A stretch of DNA of 29,147 nucleotides, from positions 1 to 29,147 of the forward strand of contig CALFLK010000010.1 in assembly GCA_937880095.1 (NCBI GenBank), written 5' to 3'. This document shows positions 7,068 through 15,808 of the stretch, in pieces. The notes beneath the pieces were generated by a model. That model worked only from the letters and a program-made list of their open reading frames with translations. It ran no database searches and was not told the DNA's origin. The translations under genes and the position numbers were made by a program. Each line of letters opens with the position of its first letter. Positions within the stretch are counted from its first letter, which is position 1. The DNA comes from an uncultured Faecalibacterium sp. (GTDB lineage: Bacteria > Bacillota > Clostridia > Oscillospirales > Ruminococcaceae).

Positions 7068-9392
7068 TCAGCGCAGTACGATCTCGTCATTTTCTGCATC
7101 GACTGTCACATTGCCGCCCATTGCGATCTGACCGGAAACGATCTGATCTGCCACCAGATCTTCCACATTCTTGCGAATCACGCGGCGCAGATCACGGGCA
7201 CCAAAGCGACCATTCTCTGCCTTTGCGGTCAGCAGATTCAGTGCTGCATCAGTGTACTGGTAGGAGATACCCTTCTGGTCCATACCAGTGCGGTATTCTT
7301 CCATCATCAGTGCTGCAATCTTGCGCATGACTTCCGGGCTCAGCGGATTGAAGCAAATCACCTCATCCACACGACCCAAAAATTCCGGACGCAGGAACTC
7401 ACGCAAAGCCTTCATGGCTTTTTCCTTGCTTGCCTCTGCAGCGGAAGAGTTAAAGCCCAAGCCACTGCTGGTCTGCTCGGAGGAACCCGCATTGCTGGTC
7501 ATGCAAATGACCGTATTGGAGAAATCAACGGTGCGACCCTGCGCGTCGTTGATTTTGCCTTCATCCAGAATCTGCAGCAGCACATTCATTACGTCAGGGT
7601 GTGCCTTTTCGATTTCATCGAAAAGCACAACACTGTACGGGCGGCGGCGAACCTTTTCGGTCAGCTGACCTGCCTCCTCGTAGCCCACATAGCCCGGGGG
7701 CGAACCCAGCATACGGGACACCGCGTACTTCTCCATATATTCGCTCATATCCAGACGGATCAGCGGTTCCGGACCATCAAACAGCTGACCTGCCAGCTGC
7801 TTGACCAGTTCCGTTTTACCCACACCCGTGGGACCGACAAAGATAAAGCTGGCAGGGCGATGCCGTCCAGACAAATCTGCACGGGTGCGCTTAATTGCCT
7901 GCGCCACCAGATGCACCGCTTCGTCCTGACCAATCACCTTTTCTTTCAAGCGGTCTTCCAGATTCTGCAGCTTTGCAAACTCGCTCTCCTGAATCTTCAC
8001 CGAGGGGATACCTGTCCACAGCTCAATGACCTTCGCCACATCTGCCATGGAAACCGAAATGCCTTCCACCTGCTTTTCCAGCTGGGGCAGCGTTTCCTGC
8101 AGGCGTGCAATTTCCGTGCGCACCGCAGCAACACGCTCATAATCAATGGTCTCGTCGGTATCTGCCATGGTCAGCTCAGTTTCTTCTGCCAGCAGCGCAT
8201 CGCAGCGGCTGCGGCTTTCCAGATACTCGCTGATGATCGGGTGTGCCAAGTTACAGCAAGCGCAAGCTTCATCCAGCAGGTCGATTGCCTTGTCCGGCAG
8301 GAAACGGTCGGTGATATAACGCTCCGACAGATTGACTGCTGCGGCAACGATTCCCGCAGGCACCTGTACATGGTGGTATTCCTCGTAATACTTCTTGATG
8401 CCATTGATGACAGCAATCGTATCCGAAATACTGGATTCTTCCACGCGCACCGGCTGGAAGCGTCGCTCCAAAGCCTGATCCTTCTCGATATACTTGCGGT
8501 ACTCGCTGAAGGTTGTTGCACCGATCACCTGAATCTCACCACGGGACAAAGCCGGTTTCAGGATGTTGCCTGCATTCATTGCGCCTTCGCTCTCACCGGC
8601 GGAGGTGATGGTGTGAATCTCGTCAATGAACAAAATCACATTGCCGGCTGCCTTCACTTCGCCCAGCAAACCTTTCAGTCGCTGTTCAAACTGACCTCGG
8701 AACTGCGTACCTGCAACCAGTGCCGTCATGTCCATCAGGTAAATTTCTTTTTTGCTCAGGCAGGCAGGCACTTTGCCGTCTGCAATACGCTGGGCGATGC
8801 CTTCTGCGATTGCAGTTTTGCCGACACCTGCTTCACCAATCAGGCAGGGGTTGTTCTTCTGGCGGCGAGCCAGAATCTGAATCGTACGGTAAATTTCCTT
8901 ATCACGACCGATGATATTATCCATCTTACCCGCGCGGGCTTTTTCGGTCAGATTTTCGCAGTAGGTATCCAGGAATTTCCGCTTGGAACGCTTCTTGCCG
9001 TTTTTGGGCTCTTTGTCTTTTGCCTTTGCGGCACCAAAGCCAAACGGGAAAGTAGCGTTGGAACCGGCAGGCAGTTCATCATTATTGTCATCCACCGGCT
9101 CCAGTGCTTCGCTGGAATCTCCGGCAGCATCACCCATGCCAGCCATGCCCATCAGTGCAGAGAACGGGTTTTCCCCATTCTCCATCTCCTGCATCATATT
9201 TTCCATGTGCTCTTCCATGGTGTCCAAATCCTGCTCAGACATACCAAACTGGCGGATCAAATCCTCCACCGGCTTGATATGCAGCTCACGGGCACAGTGC
9301 AGGCAGTACCCTTCCGGACTTCCGGTGGAAGTTCCATCGCCCCGCTGGATAAAGATCACCGCAGGGCGTTTCTTACAGCGCGAACAAAGCAT
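7068..9392 (-). CDS. clpE: ClpE-type AAA+ unfoldase of the Clp protease
   Basis: Unfolds proteins and feeds them to ClpP. The 774 residues show an N-terminal treble-clef-like zinc finger (Cys3, Cys6, Cys30, Cys33) typical of ClpE rather than ClpC, an acidic/Met-rich linker (about 55-110), a basic stretch (122-140), AAA domain 1 with GEAGVGKT (186-193), pore loop GTQFRG (228-233) and Walker B FIDE (255-258), a short coiled middle domain (about 390-445), and AAA domain 2 with GPTGVGKT (520-527) and pore loop GYVGY (567-571). LGF (645-647) is the likely ClpP-docking loop. It is the last gene of a seven-gene tandem run and begins 18 bases after the CvpA-like gene. ClpE genes are usually under CtsR; I saw no CtsR box directly upstream, so expression here may follow the operon. 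Confidence 0.92.
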   Translation of the reverse strand: MLCSRCKKRPAVIFIQRGDGTSTGSPEGYCLHCARELHIKPVEDLIRQFGMSEQDLDTMEEHMENMMQEMENGENPFSALMGMAGMGDAAGDSSEALEPVDDNNDELPAGSNATFPFGFGAAKAKDKEPKNGKKRSKRKFLDTYCENLTEKARAGKMDNIIGRDKEIYRTIQILARRQKNNPCLIGEAGVGKTAIAEGIAQRIADGKVPACLSKKEIYLMDMTALVAGTQFRGQFEQRLKGLLGEVKAAGNVILFIDEIHTITSAGESEGAMNAGNILKPALSRGEIQVIGATTFSEYRKYIEKDQALERRFQPVRVEESSISDTIAVINGIKKYYEEYHHVQVPAGIVAAAVNLSERYITDRFLPDKAIDLLDEACACCNLAHPIISEYLESRSRCDALLAEETELTMADTDETIDYERVAAVRTEIARLQETLPQLEKQVEGISVSMADVAKVIELWTGIPSVKIQESEFAKLQNLEDRLKEKVIGQDEAVHLVAQAIKRTRADLSGRHRPASFIFVGPTGVGKTELVKQLAGQLFDGPEPLIRLDMSEYMEKYAVSRMLGSPPGYVGYEEAGQLTEKVRRRPYSVVLFDEIEKAHPDVMNVLLQILDEGKINDAQGRTVDFSNTVICMTSNAGSSEQTSSGLGFNSSAAEASKEKAMKALREFLRPEFLGRVDEVICFNPLSPEVMRKIAALMMEEYRTGMDQKGISYQYTDAALNLLTAKAENGRFGARDLRRVIRKNVEDLVADQIVSGQIAMGGNVTVDAENDEIVLR

Positions 9393-9410
9393 CTACAAAT
9401 CCTTTCCCAA

Positions 9411-10115
9411 TCAAACCGTAAATGGATTGATTGCGTTAAAAACACGATAGAATATACTGCCTGTCAGCAGTGTATCGTCCAGATACGGCAGTCGACCACC
9501 GGTAATGGTGATCAATGCCCAAACGGCACACAGCAGCAGGAACAGATATAACAAACCAACCGCACCGCCAGCTACAAAGCCCAGGCTCTTGTTTGCAGTG
9601 CCAATCAGGGGAATCCCGTTGATGCAGGTCAACGTATGTGCTATCACACTAACCGCCATACGCAGCATCACGAAAACCAAAAAGAACAAAACTGCCGCAA
9701 TAATCGGTACCAGCAGCGGTGTAATCAGCTGTTCCATCAGTGTGTCAGCCAGCGTACCCAAATTCGAGGAAAACGCTGCTTCCAGCTGTTCTTTTGCCGG
9801 TTCCACCACCGACTGAATCAGGCTCTGGGGCAAAAAGCCTTCCAGCTCTGCCACCAATGCATTCAAATCCACATTGCCGCCAGAAGCCAGCTTTTCCAGT
9901 ACTTGAACCCGCATACCCGGTGCAAACCACTGCACAAAAATCTGCGGTGCAACCCAAGCGGAAACCAGCTTTGCACCAATCAGGCTGCCCAGCGTACCGC
10001 CGCATTCTACCACGCACGCCAGAAGGCCCTTCTTGGCGTAACGTCGTGCTACAACCAGTACCAGCACCAAACAAATCAAATCAAAAATCAACGACGATGC
10101 TACAATATTATCCAT
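9411..10115 (-). CDS. CvpA family membrane protein
   Basis: A 234-residue integral membrane protein. Hydrophobic segments lie near residues 7-25, 35-55, 130-155 and 180-205. The segment around 163-185 (NGIPLIGTANKSLGFVAGG) matches the CvpA pattern of a conserved Asn and Gly-rich helix. In between lies an amphipathic insert of about 60 residues (60-125). CvpA proteins are linked to colicin V export and envelope integrity, but the molecular role is unknown. GAGGAGG lies about 10 bases before ATG 10115. It sits 18 bases from each neighbour in the operon, so it is almost certainly co-transcribed with the DUF5711-like gene and clpE. Confidence 0.85.
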   Translation of the reverse strand: MDNIVASSLIFDLICLVLVLVVARRYAKKGLLACVVECGGTLGSLIGAKLVSAWVAPQIFVQWFAPGMRVQVLEKLASGGNVDLNALVAELEGFLPQSLIQSVVEPAKEQLEAAFSSNLGTLADTLMEQLITPLLVPIIAAVLFFLVFVMLRMAVSVIAHTLTCINGIPLIGTANKSLGFVAGGAVGLLYLFLLLCAVWALITITGGRLPYLDDTLLTGSIFYRVFNAINPFTV

Positions 10116-10133
10116 TTTATGTAACCTCCTCTG

Positions 10134-11345
10134 TTACTTATCCGGGTTTGGATCTACGCATTGCTGCACAGTTCCGCCCTGGAACAGCAAAACACCATGA
10201 CTTGTGGACAAAATCCCCTGCGGCCGCAAATCGCAAGATATGTGCCAGGCATAATCCCCTTTCAGCGTATAACAAATCACATTGGCATCGGTATACAGAT
10301 AGACACCGGTTTTCGTCAGTGTAATTCCTCTGCCTACTTCAACGGGCCACATGGCAGTTTGTTCCATATTCTTATCCAGCAGAACGATTTCCGAGGCTGC
10401 ACCATTGTTCAAAAGCAGCGCCATCCGTCCGTTGGGCAGCATACTGAAATCGGTCAGGGTACTGCCGTGCAAATCAAACCGGGCTACAGCTCCCTTTTTC
10501 TCTTGATATGCAACGATCCCATTATTGTATGCCACAACCAGCGTGTCGCCCAGCCATTGCGCCGACAGCGGGATTCCATTTTCATGGGTATCCACCAGAA
10601 TTTTTTCCTGCTTGCTTCGGTCCAGCAAATATACCCGGCTGATGATTTTTCCGTCCGTCGCAGAAAGCGTCACGGTCGCCAGCTTTTTCTCGTTGGGCGC
10701 AAATGCCAGACACATCGGCATGCCTTCATTGGAGGTCAGCTTCCATGTCAAGGGCTTTTCCATACTGCTGGGGTATACCAGCATCTGTGCCGTATAGCTG
10801 GGGTCTTCTGTCACAACCGCAAGGCTGCCATCCTCACCCATTTCACAGAGTAAAATACCGCCCGTGTAGCTTTGGGTGTACAGGTTTTTACTGCGGCTTT
10901 CTACGCGCAGCTCCGTGCCGCCCCGGTTGTACAAAACAAAACGGGTATCGCCTGCGGAAATCGCAGGCCGTGCATAACCAGCCTGAATACTGCGCATCCG
11001 CACACCTTGGTCGGTATAGAACACACAGTTTTCCTGCCCCAGCGCCACAAAACCGCCTGTCATGTTTTCCCACTGATACAGCTCACCGATACCGGTATCC
11101 TGTGGGAATCCCGGTCCGCGTATGGTACCGATACGCAGCGTTTCTACCAGATCACCGGCAGAAATCAGCATCGTGCTGTTGCGGGCAATCAGCCATACCA
11201 GCAGCACCGCCAACAGAACCGCCCAAAAGACAAGTTTCCGAATTTTCTGTTTTTTTCTCCGTGCCCGAACTTCGCTTAAATCCTCCACCTTGTGTCCTCT
11301 GGAGGGTTGGCGCATCGCTCGGCCGCGCCTTTTTTCTCTTCGCAT
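10134..11345 (-). CDS. DUF5711-like membrane-anchored beta-propeller protein
   Basis: 403 residues. A basic cytoplasmic N-terminus (about 1-36, very rich in Arg and Lys) is followed by one membrane anchor (about 37-55) and a long extracytoplasmic part built of repeated short beta-strand segments, each about 40 residues, that fits a WD/PQQ-like beta-propeller. I recognise the overall layout as that of the DUF5711 family of Clostridia; this assignment is from memory of the family and not from a search. Function is unknown. AGAGGAG lies 4 bases before ATG 11345. Gaps are 15 bases to truA and 18 bases to the CvpA-like gene. Confidence 0.7.
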   Translation of the reverse strand: MRREKRRGRAMRQPSRGHKVEDLSEVRARRKKQKIRKLVFWAVLLAVLLVWLIARNSTMLISAGDLVETLRIGTIRGPGFPQDTGIGELYQWENMTGGFVALGQENCVFYTDQGVRMRSIQAGYARPAISAGDTRFVLYNRGGTELRVESRSKNLYTQSYTGGILLCEMGEDGSLAVVTEDPSYTAQMLVYPSSMEKPLTWKLTSNEGMPMCLAFAPNEKKLATVTLSATDGKIISRVYLLDRSKQEKILVDTHENGIPLSAQWLGDTLVVAYNNGIVAYQEKKGAVARFDLHGSTLTDFSMLPNGRMALLLNNGAASEIVLLDKNMEQTAMWPVEVGRGITLTKTGVYLYTDANVICYTLKGDYAWHISCDLRPQGILSTSHGVLLFQGGTVQQCVDPNPDK

Positions 11346-11360
11346 GGTTCTCCTCTTCGG

Positions 11361-12116
11361 TTAAACGGTGGGTTCGTCGTACTCCACTTGATACAAAAAC
11401 AGCCCTTTTGCCGGCATTGTGGGGCCGGCTTTGCTGCGGTCGCAGGCATCCAGCGCCGCAGTTACCTGGTCGGCTGTCATCCGACCATTCCCCACTTCCA
11501 CCAGCGTACCAGCCAGAATCCGCACCATATTATACAGATACCCGTCCGCTGTCACAGAAATTGTCACAACGTCGCCTTCCCGCACAACATGACATTCTGT
11601 GATGGTGCGCACCGTATCGCCATGGGCAGCAGCACTACTGCCCGCAGCACAGAACGTGATAAAATCGTGGGTTCCCTCGCAGCGTTTTGCCGCTTCATTC
11701 ATAGCATCCACATCCAACTGTCGTGGAACCCGTACCGTATAGCGGCAGTCAAAGGGAGATTCAATCACACTGTTTCGGATGCGGTAATGATAGGTTTTAT
11801 TGTGCGCCGCATACCGGGCATGAAAATCATCCGGCACGATCTGCGCCGAAAGCACCCGAATATCCGGTGGCAGCTTTGTGTTGATGGCGATGGGTATTTT
11901 TTCCACAGGGATGCGGCAATCAGTGGAAAAGTTCAGTGCAAATGCCAGCGCGTGTACGCCGGCATCGGTACGGCTGCAGCCTTTAATGTCCGGGCGGTTA
12001 CCCAGCACCGCTTCCATTGCATCCTGAAATACCTGTGCCACCGAAACGCCGTTGTTCTGCACCTGAAAGCCGCAGTAATTGGTTCCGTCATATGCTATCC
12101 GCAGCAGAACATTCAT
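11361..12116 (-). CDS. truA: tRNA pseudouridine(38-40) synthase TruA
   Basis: Converts uridines 38, 39 and 40 in the anticodon arm of tRNAs to pseudouridine. The 251-residue protein has the N-terminal YDGTNYCGFQ segment and the catalytic motif SRTDAGVHA with Asp51 as nucleophile. The frame extends to a GTG at 12137, but GGGAG at about 12125-12129 lies 8 bases before the ATG at 12116, and the family starts close to this Met, so 12116 is preferred. It follows ecfT by 34 bases, which is the usual Firmicutes order. Confidence 0.95.
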   Translation of the reverse strand: MNVLLRIAYDGTNYCGFQVQNNGVSVAQVFQDAMEAVLGNRPDIKGCSRTDAGVHALAFALNFSTDCRIPVEKIPIAINTKLPPDIRVLSAQIVPDDFHARYAAHNKTYHYRIRNSVIESPFDCRYTVRVPRQLDVDAMNEAAKRCEGTHDFITFCAAGSSAAAHGDTVRTITECHVVREGDVVTISVTADGYLYNMVRILAGTLVEVGNGRMTADQVTAALDACDRSKAGPTMPAKGLFLYQVEYDEPTV

Positions 12117-12150
12117 GGCAATCGCTCCCTTTTTCACACAATGATTTTAC

Positions 12151-12966
12151 TTAAAAGCCCGGAACAAAAAACCGGGTGCTGAATACCACCGCAAAGCACA
12201 GCAGGCACAGCACAGTGGTTTCCAGATCACGCTTGGTAAAGCGCAGAACCTTCAGGCGAGTACGTCCCAAACCGCCACGATAGCAGCGGCACTCCATTGC
12301 CATTGCCAGTTCGTCTGCACGGCGGAATGCCGAAATAAACAGCGGAATCAACACAGGCACCAGCGCCGTCACACGATCTTTCAGGCTGCCGTTATCCAGC
12401 ATCGCACCGCGTGCCTTCTGGGCATTCATAATTTTATCCGTTTCCTCGATCAGGGTCGGGATAAAACGCAGCGCAATGGTCATCATCATAGCCAGTTCAT
12501 GCACCGGAACGTGCAGTACGGCCAGCGGACGCAGCAGCTGCTCAATGGCATCGGTCAGCACGATAGGGCTGGTGGTGTAGGTCAGCAGGCTGGTACCTGC
12601 AATCAACGCTACCACACGGCACGCCATCAGGATCGCATAACGGATACCCTCGGCATAAATGGAAATGAACCAGAAATGCACCAGCGGGTCACCCTCACCA
12701 GTGATAAAGAACAGGTTCAGAACCGACGTAAAAATAATGATGGGCACGATGGGCTTCAAGCTCTTAGCAATCAGCTTAAAGGGAATCTGTGCCATGCGGT
12801 ACATCAAGCCCAGCAGAACAAAGTTCAGCAGCAGGCCCAGCGGATTGGATGCCACAAACAGCAGAACGATAAACAAAATCGTCATGATGATTTTGGCGCG
12901 GGGGTCATAGGTGTGAATCCGGCTTGTACCGGGGAAGTGCTGACCAATGGTAATATCACGCAGCAT
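12151..12966 (-). CDS. ecfT: Energy-coupling factor transporter transmembrane protein EcfT
   Basis: Membrane scaffold that joins the two EcfA ATPases to exchangeable substrate-binding S components for uptake of vitamins and metals. 271 residues with about five or six membrane segments (near 28-56, 70-90, 108-130, 155-172, 250-267) and two cytoplasmic coupling motifs: QKARG (183-187) and MECRCYRG (224-231). The ATG overlaps the last base of the ecfA2 stop (TAATG), indicating translational coupling. No S component is encoded in the window, as is usual for group II ECF systems, which share one ECF module among many S proteins. Confidence 0.95.
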   Translation of the reverse strand: MLRDITIGQHFPGTSRIHTYDPRAKIIMTILFIVLLFVASNPLGLLLNFVLLGLMYRMAQIPFKLIAKSLKPIVPIIIFTSVLNLFFITGEGDPLVHFWFISIYAEGIRYAILMACRVVALIAGTSLLTYTTSPIVLTDAIEQLLRPLAVLHVPVHELAMMMTIALRFIPTLIEETDKIMNAQKARGAMLDNGSLKDRVTALVPVLIPLFISAFRRADELAMAMECRCYRGGLGRTRLKVLRFTKRDLETTVLCLLCFAVVFSTRFFVPGF

Positions 12967-13904
12967 TATTCAGCGCCCCCTTCCTGCTTTTCTGCGGGGA
13001 TACGCAAATCCTCGCCCGCCCCACGGCGTGCCTTTGCCTTCAAAATGGTTTTGACCGCATAGGGAACCGTGTATACGTCCGTGGGGATATCCAGACCCAT
13101 CTGGCGCAGACGCAGGAAAATCTTTGTCACCTGCGGCACCGACAGACCAATCTTCAGCAGCTCATCTGCACGGGCAAACACTTTTTCCACCGTGTCATAC
13201 ATAGCGATGTGCTTCTGGTCCATCACCAATACCTTATCGGCATAGTTAGCAATGTCCTCCATGCTGTGGCTCACCAGCAGTACGGTGGTACCCGTCTTTT
13301 TGTGATATTCCTTCACCTGGCTGAGAATCTGTTCTCTGCCTTCCGGGTCAAGACCCGCTGCCGGCTCGTCCAAAACCAGAATACGCGGCTCCATTGCCAT
13401 CACACCAGCAACTGCAACACGGCGTTTCTGACCGCCGGACAGCTCAAAGGGGCTGCGCTCCAGCAGTGCTTTGTCCAAACCGACAAACTCCGCAGCTTCA
13501 TGCACACGGCGGTCGATTTCCTTTTCATCCAGACCCATATTCTTGGGACCGAACGCAATATCCTTGTAGCAGGTTTCCTCAAACAGCTGATACTCCGGAT
13601 ACTGGAACACCAGACCTACCTTGAAACGCACATCACGAATCTTGGAAGGGTCTGCCCAAATATCCTGACCATCAATCAGGATTTTACCCTCGGTAGGGCG
13701 GTTCAAGCCGTTCATGTGGGAAATCAGCGTGGATTTACCACTGCCGGTAGAACCGATAATGCCCACGAAGTCGCCTTCTTCTACGGTAAAGCTCACGTTT
13801 TCCAGTGCCGTAGTAGCATCGGGCATTCCGGGGTTATAGGTATAGGTCAGGTTTTCCACCCGAATGATTTCATTTTTCTTTTCTGCAACGATGGTTTCGC
13901 TCAC
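12966..13904 (-). CDS. ecfA2: Energy-coupling factor ATPase EcfA2
   Basis: One of the two ABC ATPases that drive ECF vitamin transporters. The 312 residues contain Walker A GSTGSGKS (51-58), Q-loop Gln101, signature LSGGQ (155-159), Walker B ILVLDE (175-180) and the switch His213. I chose the GTG at 13904: it overlaps the TGA of ecfA1 in a GTGA junction and has GGGAG 9 bases upstream; the longer frame would start inside ecfA1. The C-terminal tail (about 285-312) is basic and then acidic. Confidence 0.95.
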   Translation of the reverse strand: MSETIVAEKKNEIIRVENLTYTYNPGMPDATTALENVSFTVEEGDFVGIIGSTGSGKSTLISHMNGLNRPTEGKILIDGQDIWADPSKIRDVRFKVGLVFQYPEYQLFEETCYKDIAFGPKNMGLDEKEIDRRVHEAAEFVGLDKALLERSPFELSGGQKRRVAVAGVMAMEPRILVLDEPAAGLDPEGREQILSQVKEYHKKTGTTVLLVSHSMEDIANYADKVLVMDQKHIAMYDTVEKVFARADELLKIGLSVPQVTKIFLRLRQMGLDIPTDVYTVPYAVKTILKAKARRGAGEDLRIPAEKQEGGAE

Positions 13905-14755
13905 TGTGCATCGCTCCCTTCTGTCAGAAGGGCGTACAATGCCTGTGCGCACTCCTCCGTATCAATAATGCCTTCCGGCAGCTGCAAACCAGCCTTGACC
14001 AGCTCATCCCGCAGGTCTGCTGCCTGAGGTACATCCAGATTCAGGCTGCGCACCTTGTCGGTCTGGCTGAATACCTCTTTGGGGGTACCTTCCATTACGA
14101 TTTTGCCGTGGCTCATCACCACAACGCGGTCTGCCTGTGCAGCTTCTTCCATATAGTGGGTGATTGCTGCTACCGTGATGCCGTACTTTTTGTTCAGCGT
14201 GCGGATGGTGTGCATGACTTTTTCTCGACCAATGGGGTCCAGCATTGCGGTAGCTTCATCCAGAATCAGGCAGTCCGGGTTCATAGCGATGACGCCTGCA
14301 ATGGCGACACGCTGTTTCTGGCCACCGGACAGCTTGTGGGGTGCCTTTTCCCGGTATTTGTAAATGCCAGCCATCTCCATGGACTGGTCAATACGGGAAC
14401 GGATCTCCTCCGAAGGAACGCCCAGATTTTCCAGTGCAAAGGCTACGTCTTCTTCTACGACAGTAGCCACGATCTGGTTATCCGGATTCTGGAACACCAT
14501 ACCCACCTTCTGGCGAATATCGTACAGATAATCGTCATTGGCAGTATCCATGCCCTCCACCGTCACCGTGCCTTTTTCCGGCAGCAGAATGGCGTTGAAG
14601 TGCTTTGCCAGCGTGGATTTACCGCAGCCATTGGCGCCCAATACTGCGACAAATTCACCCTTCTTTACATTCATCGACACACCGTTCAGTGCGTACTGAT
14701 TGTTTTCATCATCGTACCGAAAGGTAATGTTTTCTGCATTCAACATTGCTTCCAT
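13901..14755 (-). CDS. ecfA1: Energy-coupling factor ATPase EcfA1
   Basis: Partner ATPase of EcfA2. 284 residues with Walker A GANGCGKS (40-47), Q-loop Gln89, signature LSGGQ (142-146), Walker B LILDE (163-167) and switch His200. Note that the Walker B Glu is followed by ATAML rather than the PTAGL of many ABC ATPases. The start at 14755 has only a weak AGAGA upstream; the ATG at 14746 is an alternative, while 14803 would add a tail without conservation. It heads the seven-gene run to clpE. I could not identify a convincing promoter in the 126 bases between it and the methyltransferase gene, nor a clear terminator there, so read-through from the ruv operon is possible. Confidence 0.94.
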   Translation of the reverse strand: MEAMLNAENITFRYDDENNQYALNGVSMNVKKGEFVAVLGANGCGKSTLAKHFNAILLPEKGTVTVEGMDTANDDYLYDIRQKVGMVFQNPDNQIVATVVEEDVAFALENLGVPSEEIRSRIDQSMEMAGIYKYREKAPHKLSGGQKQRVAIAGVIAMNPDCLILDEATAMLDPIGREKVMHTIRTLNKKYGITVAAITHYMEEAAQADRVVVMSHGKIVMEGTPKEVFSQTDKVRSLNLDVPQAADLRDELVKAGLQLPEGIIDTEECAQALYALLTEGSDAQ

Positions 14756-14881
14756 TTTATTTCTCTTTTCTAGTAGCACACCCACCTTGTACATGGGTTG
14801 CACCCTGTTTCGGTTGATTTGCTTGTTTGTATCTTACTGGCGAATTGTGAATAAATCCACCGTAACCGCACCGGAAAGATG

Positions 14882-15763
14882 TTAGTCCTCCGATTCCCAG
14901 ATTGCGGTTGCGCCGCAGGGCACCACACCGCCCGTAGCGGAAACCGGCAGACCGATTTCGTCACAGCTGGTCTTGCCGCCGAACTTGGGCTGAATGGTGG
15001 TTTTCAGGATGTATTCCATAACCGCCGGGCTCAAACCGGTCGTATAGCTGTTGACCGCAAAGAAAAGCGGGTCATCCGTCAGCACACCGGCACACAGAGA
15101 CATCAAATCATAGATGCTGTCCTCCAGCTTCCAGATTTCACCGCCGGGTCCACGGCCGTAGCTGGGCGGGTCCATAATGACCGCATCATAGAAACTGCCG
15201 CGACGAATTTCGCGGGCTACAAACTTGGCGCAGTCGTCCACAATCCAGCGGATGGGGCGGTCTGCCAGCTGGCTGGCTACCGCATTTTCCTTACCCCACT
15301 GGACAATACCCTTGCTGGCATCCACATGGCAGACAGATGCACCTGCTGCTGCACAAGCCAGCGTTGCACCGCCAGTGTAGCCAAACAGATTCAGCACACG
15401 GATGGGGCGGCCTGCATTGCGGATTTTCTTAGCATACCATGCCCAGTTGACCGCCTGCTCCGGGAAAACGCCGGTGTGCTTAAAACCCGTGGGGCTGACC
15501 ACCAAAGTCAGCTTGTCCTCTCCCTCGCCGCAGGTGATGTTCCACTTTTCTTTCAGCGGACGGCGGTATTCCCACTCGCCGCCGCCCTTTGTAGAGCGGT
15601 GGTATACAGCGTCAGCCTTTTTCCAAAGGGGGGACTGTTCCGGGGATTTCCAAACAACCTGCGGGTCAGGGCGAACCAGCAGGGTCTTGCCCCAACGCTC
15701 CAAACGGTTACCGCAAGTAGCATCAATCAATTCATAATCTTTCCAGCTGTCTGCAGGACGCAT
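14882..15763 (-). CDS. Class I SAM-dependent methyltransferase, RlmI/RlmK-like
   Basis: Probable 23S rRNA cytosine or guanine methyltransferase. The 293 residues hold SAM motif I VLNLFGYTGG (123-132), the ribose-binding acid Asp148 (HVDAS) and the catalytic-region motif MDPPSYGRG (197-205). The N-terminal PUA domain of RlmI and the second methyltransferase domain of RlmKL are absent; the N-terminal 110 residues form a beta-rich substrate part. AAGGAG lies 6 bases before ATG 15763. It follows ruvB by 45 bases on the same strand and is probably part of the ruv transcript. The target base is inferred from family resemblance only. Confidence 0.85.
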   Translation of the reverse strand: MRPADSWKDYELIDATCGNRLERWGKTLLVRPDPQVVWKSPEQSPLWKKADAVYHRSTKGGGEWEYRRPLKEKWNITCGEGEDKLTLVVSPTGFKHTGVFPEQAVNWAWYAKKIRNAGRPIRVLNLFGYTGGATLACAAAGASVCHVDASKGIVQWGKENAVASQLADRPIRWIVDDCAKFVAREIRRGSFYDAVIMDPPSYGRGPGGEIWKLEDSIYDLMSLCAGVLTDDPLFFAVNSYTTGLSPAVMEYILKTTIQPKFGGKTSCDEIGLPVSATGGVVPCGATAIWESED

Positions 15764-15808
15764 AGACGGCTCCTTTCCTATTGCACGAGTATCTCAAAAG
15801 TTCAAATA

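Noticed and set aside
6978..9551. An 857-codon open frame on the plus strand over clpE
   Set aside because: It is a shadow of clpE, rich in Cys, His and Gln as expected from reverse-complement codons, and starts within the terminator.
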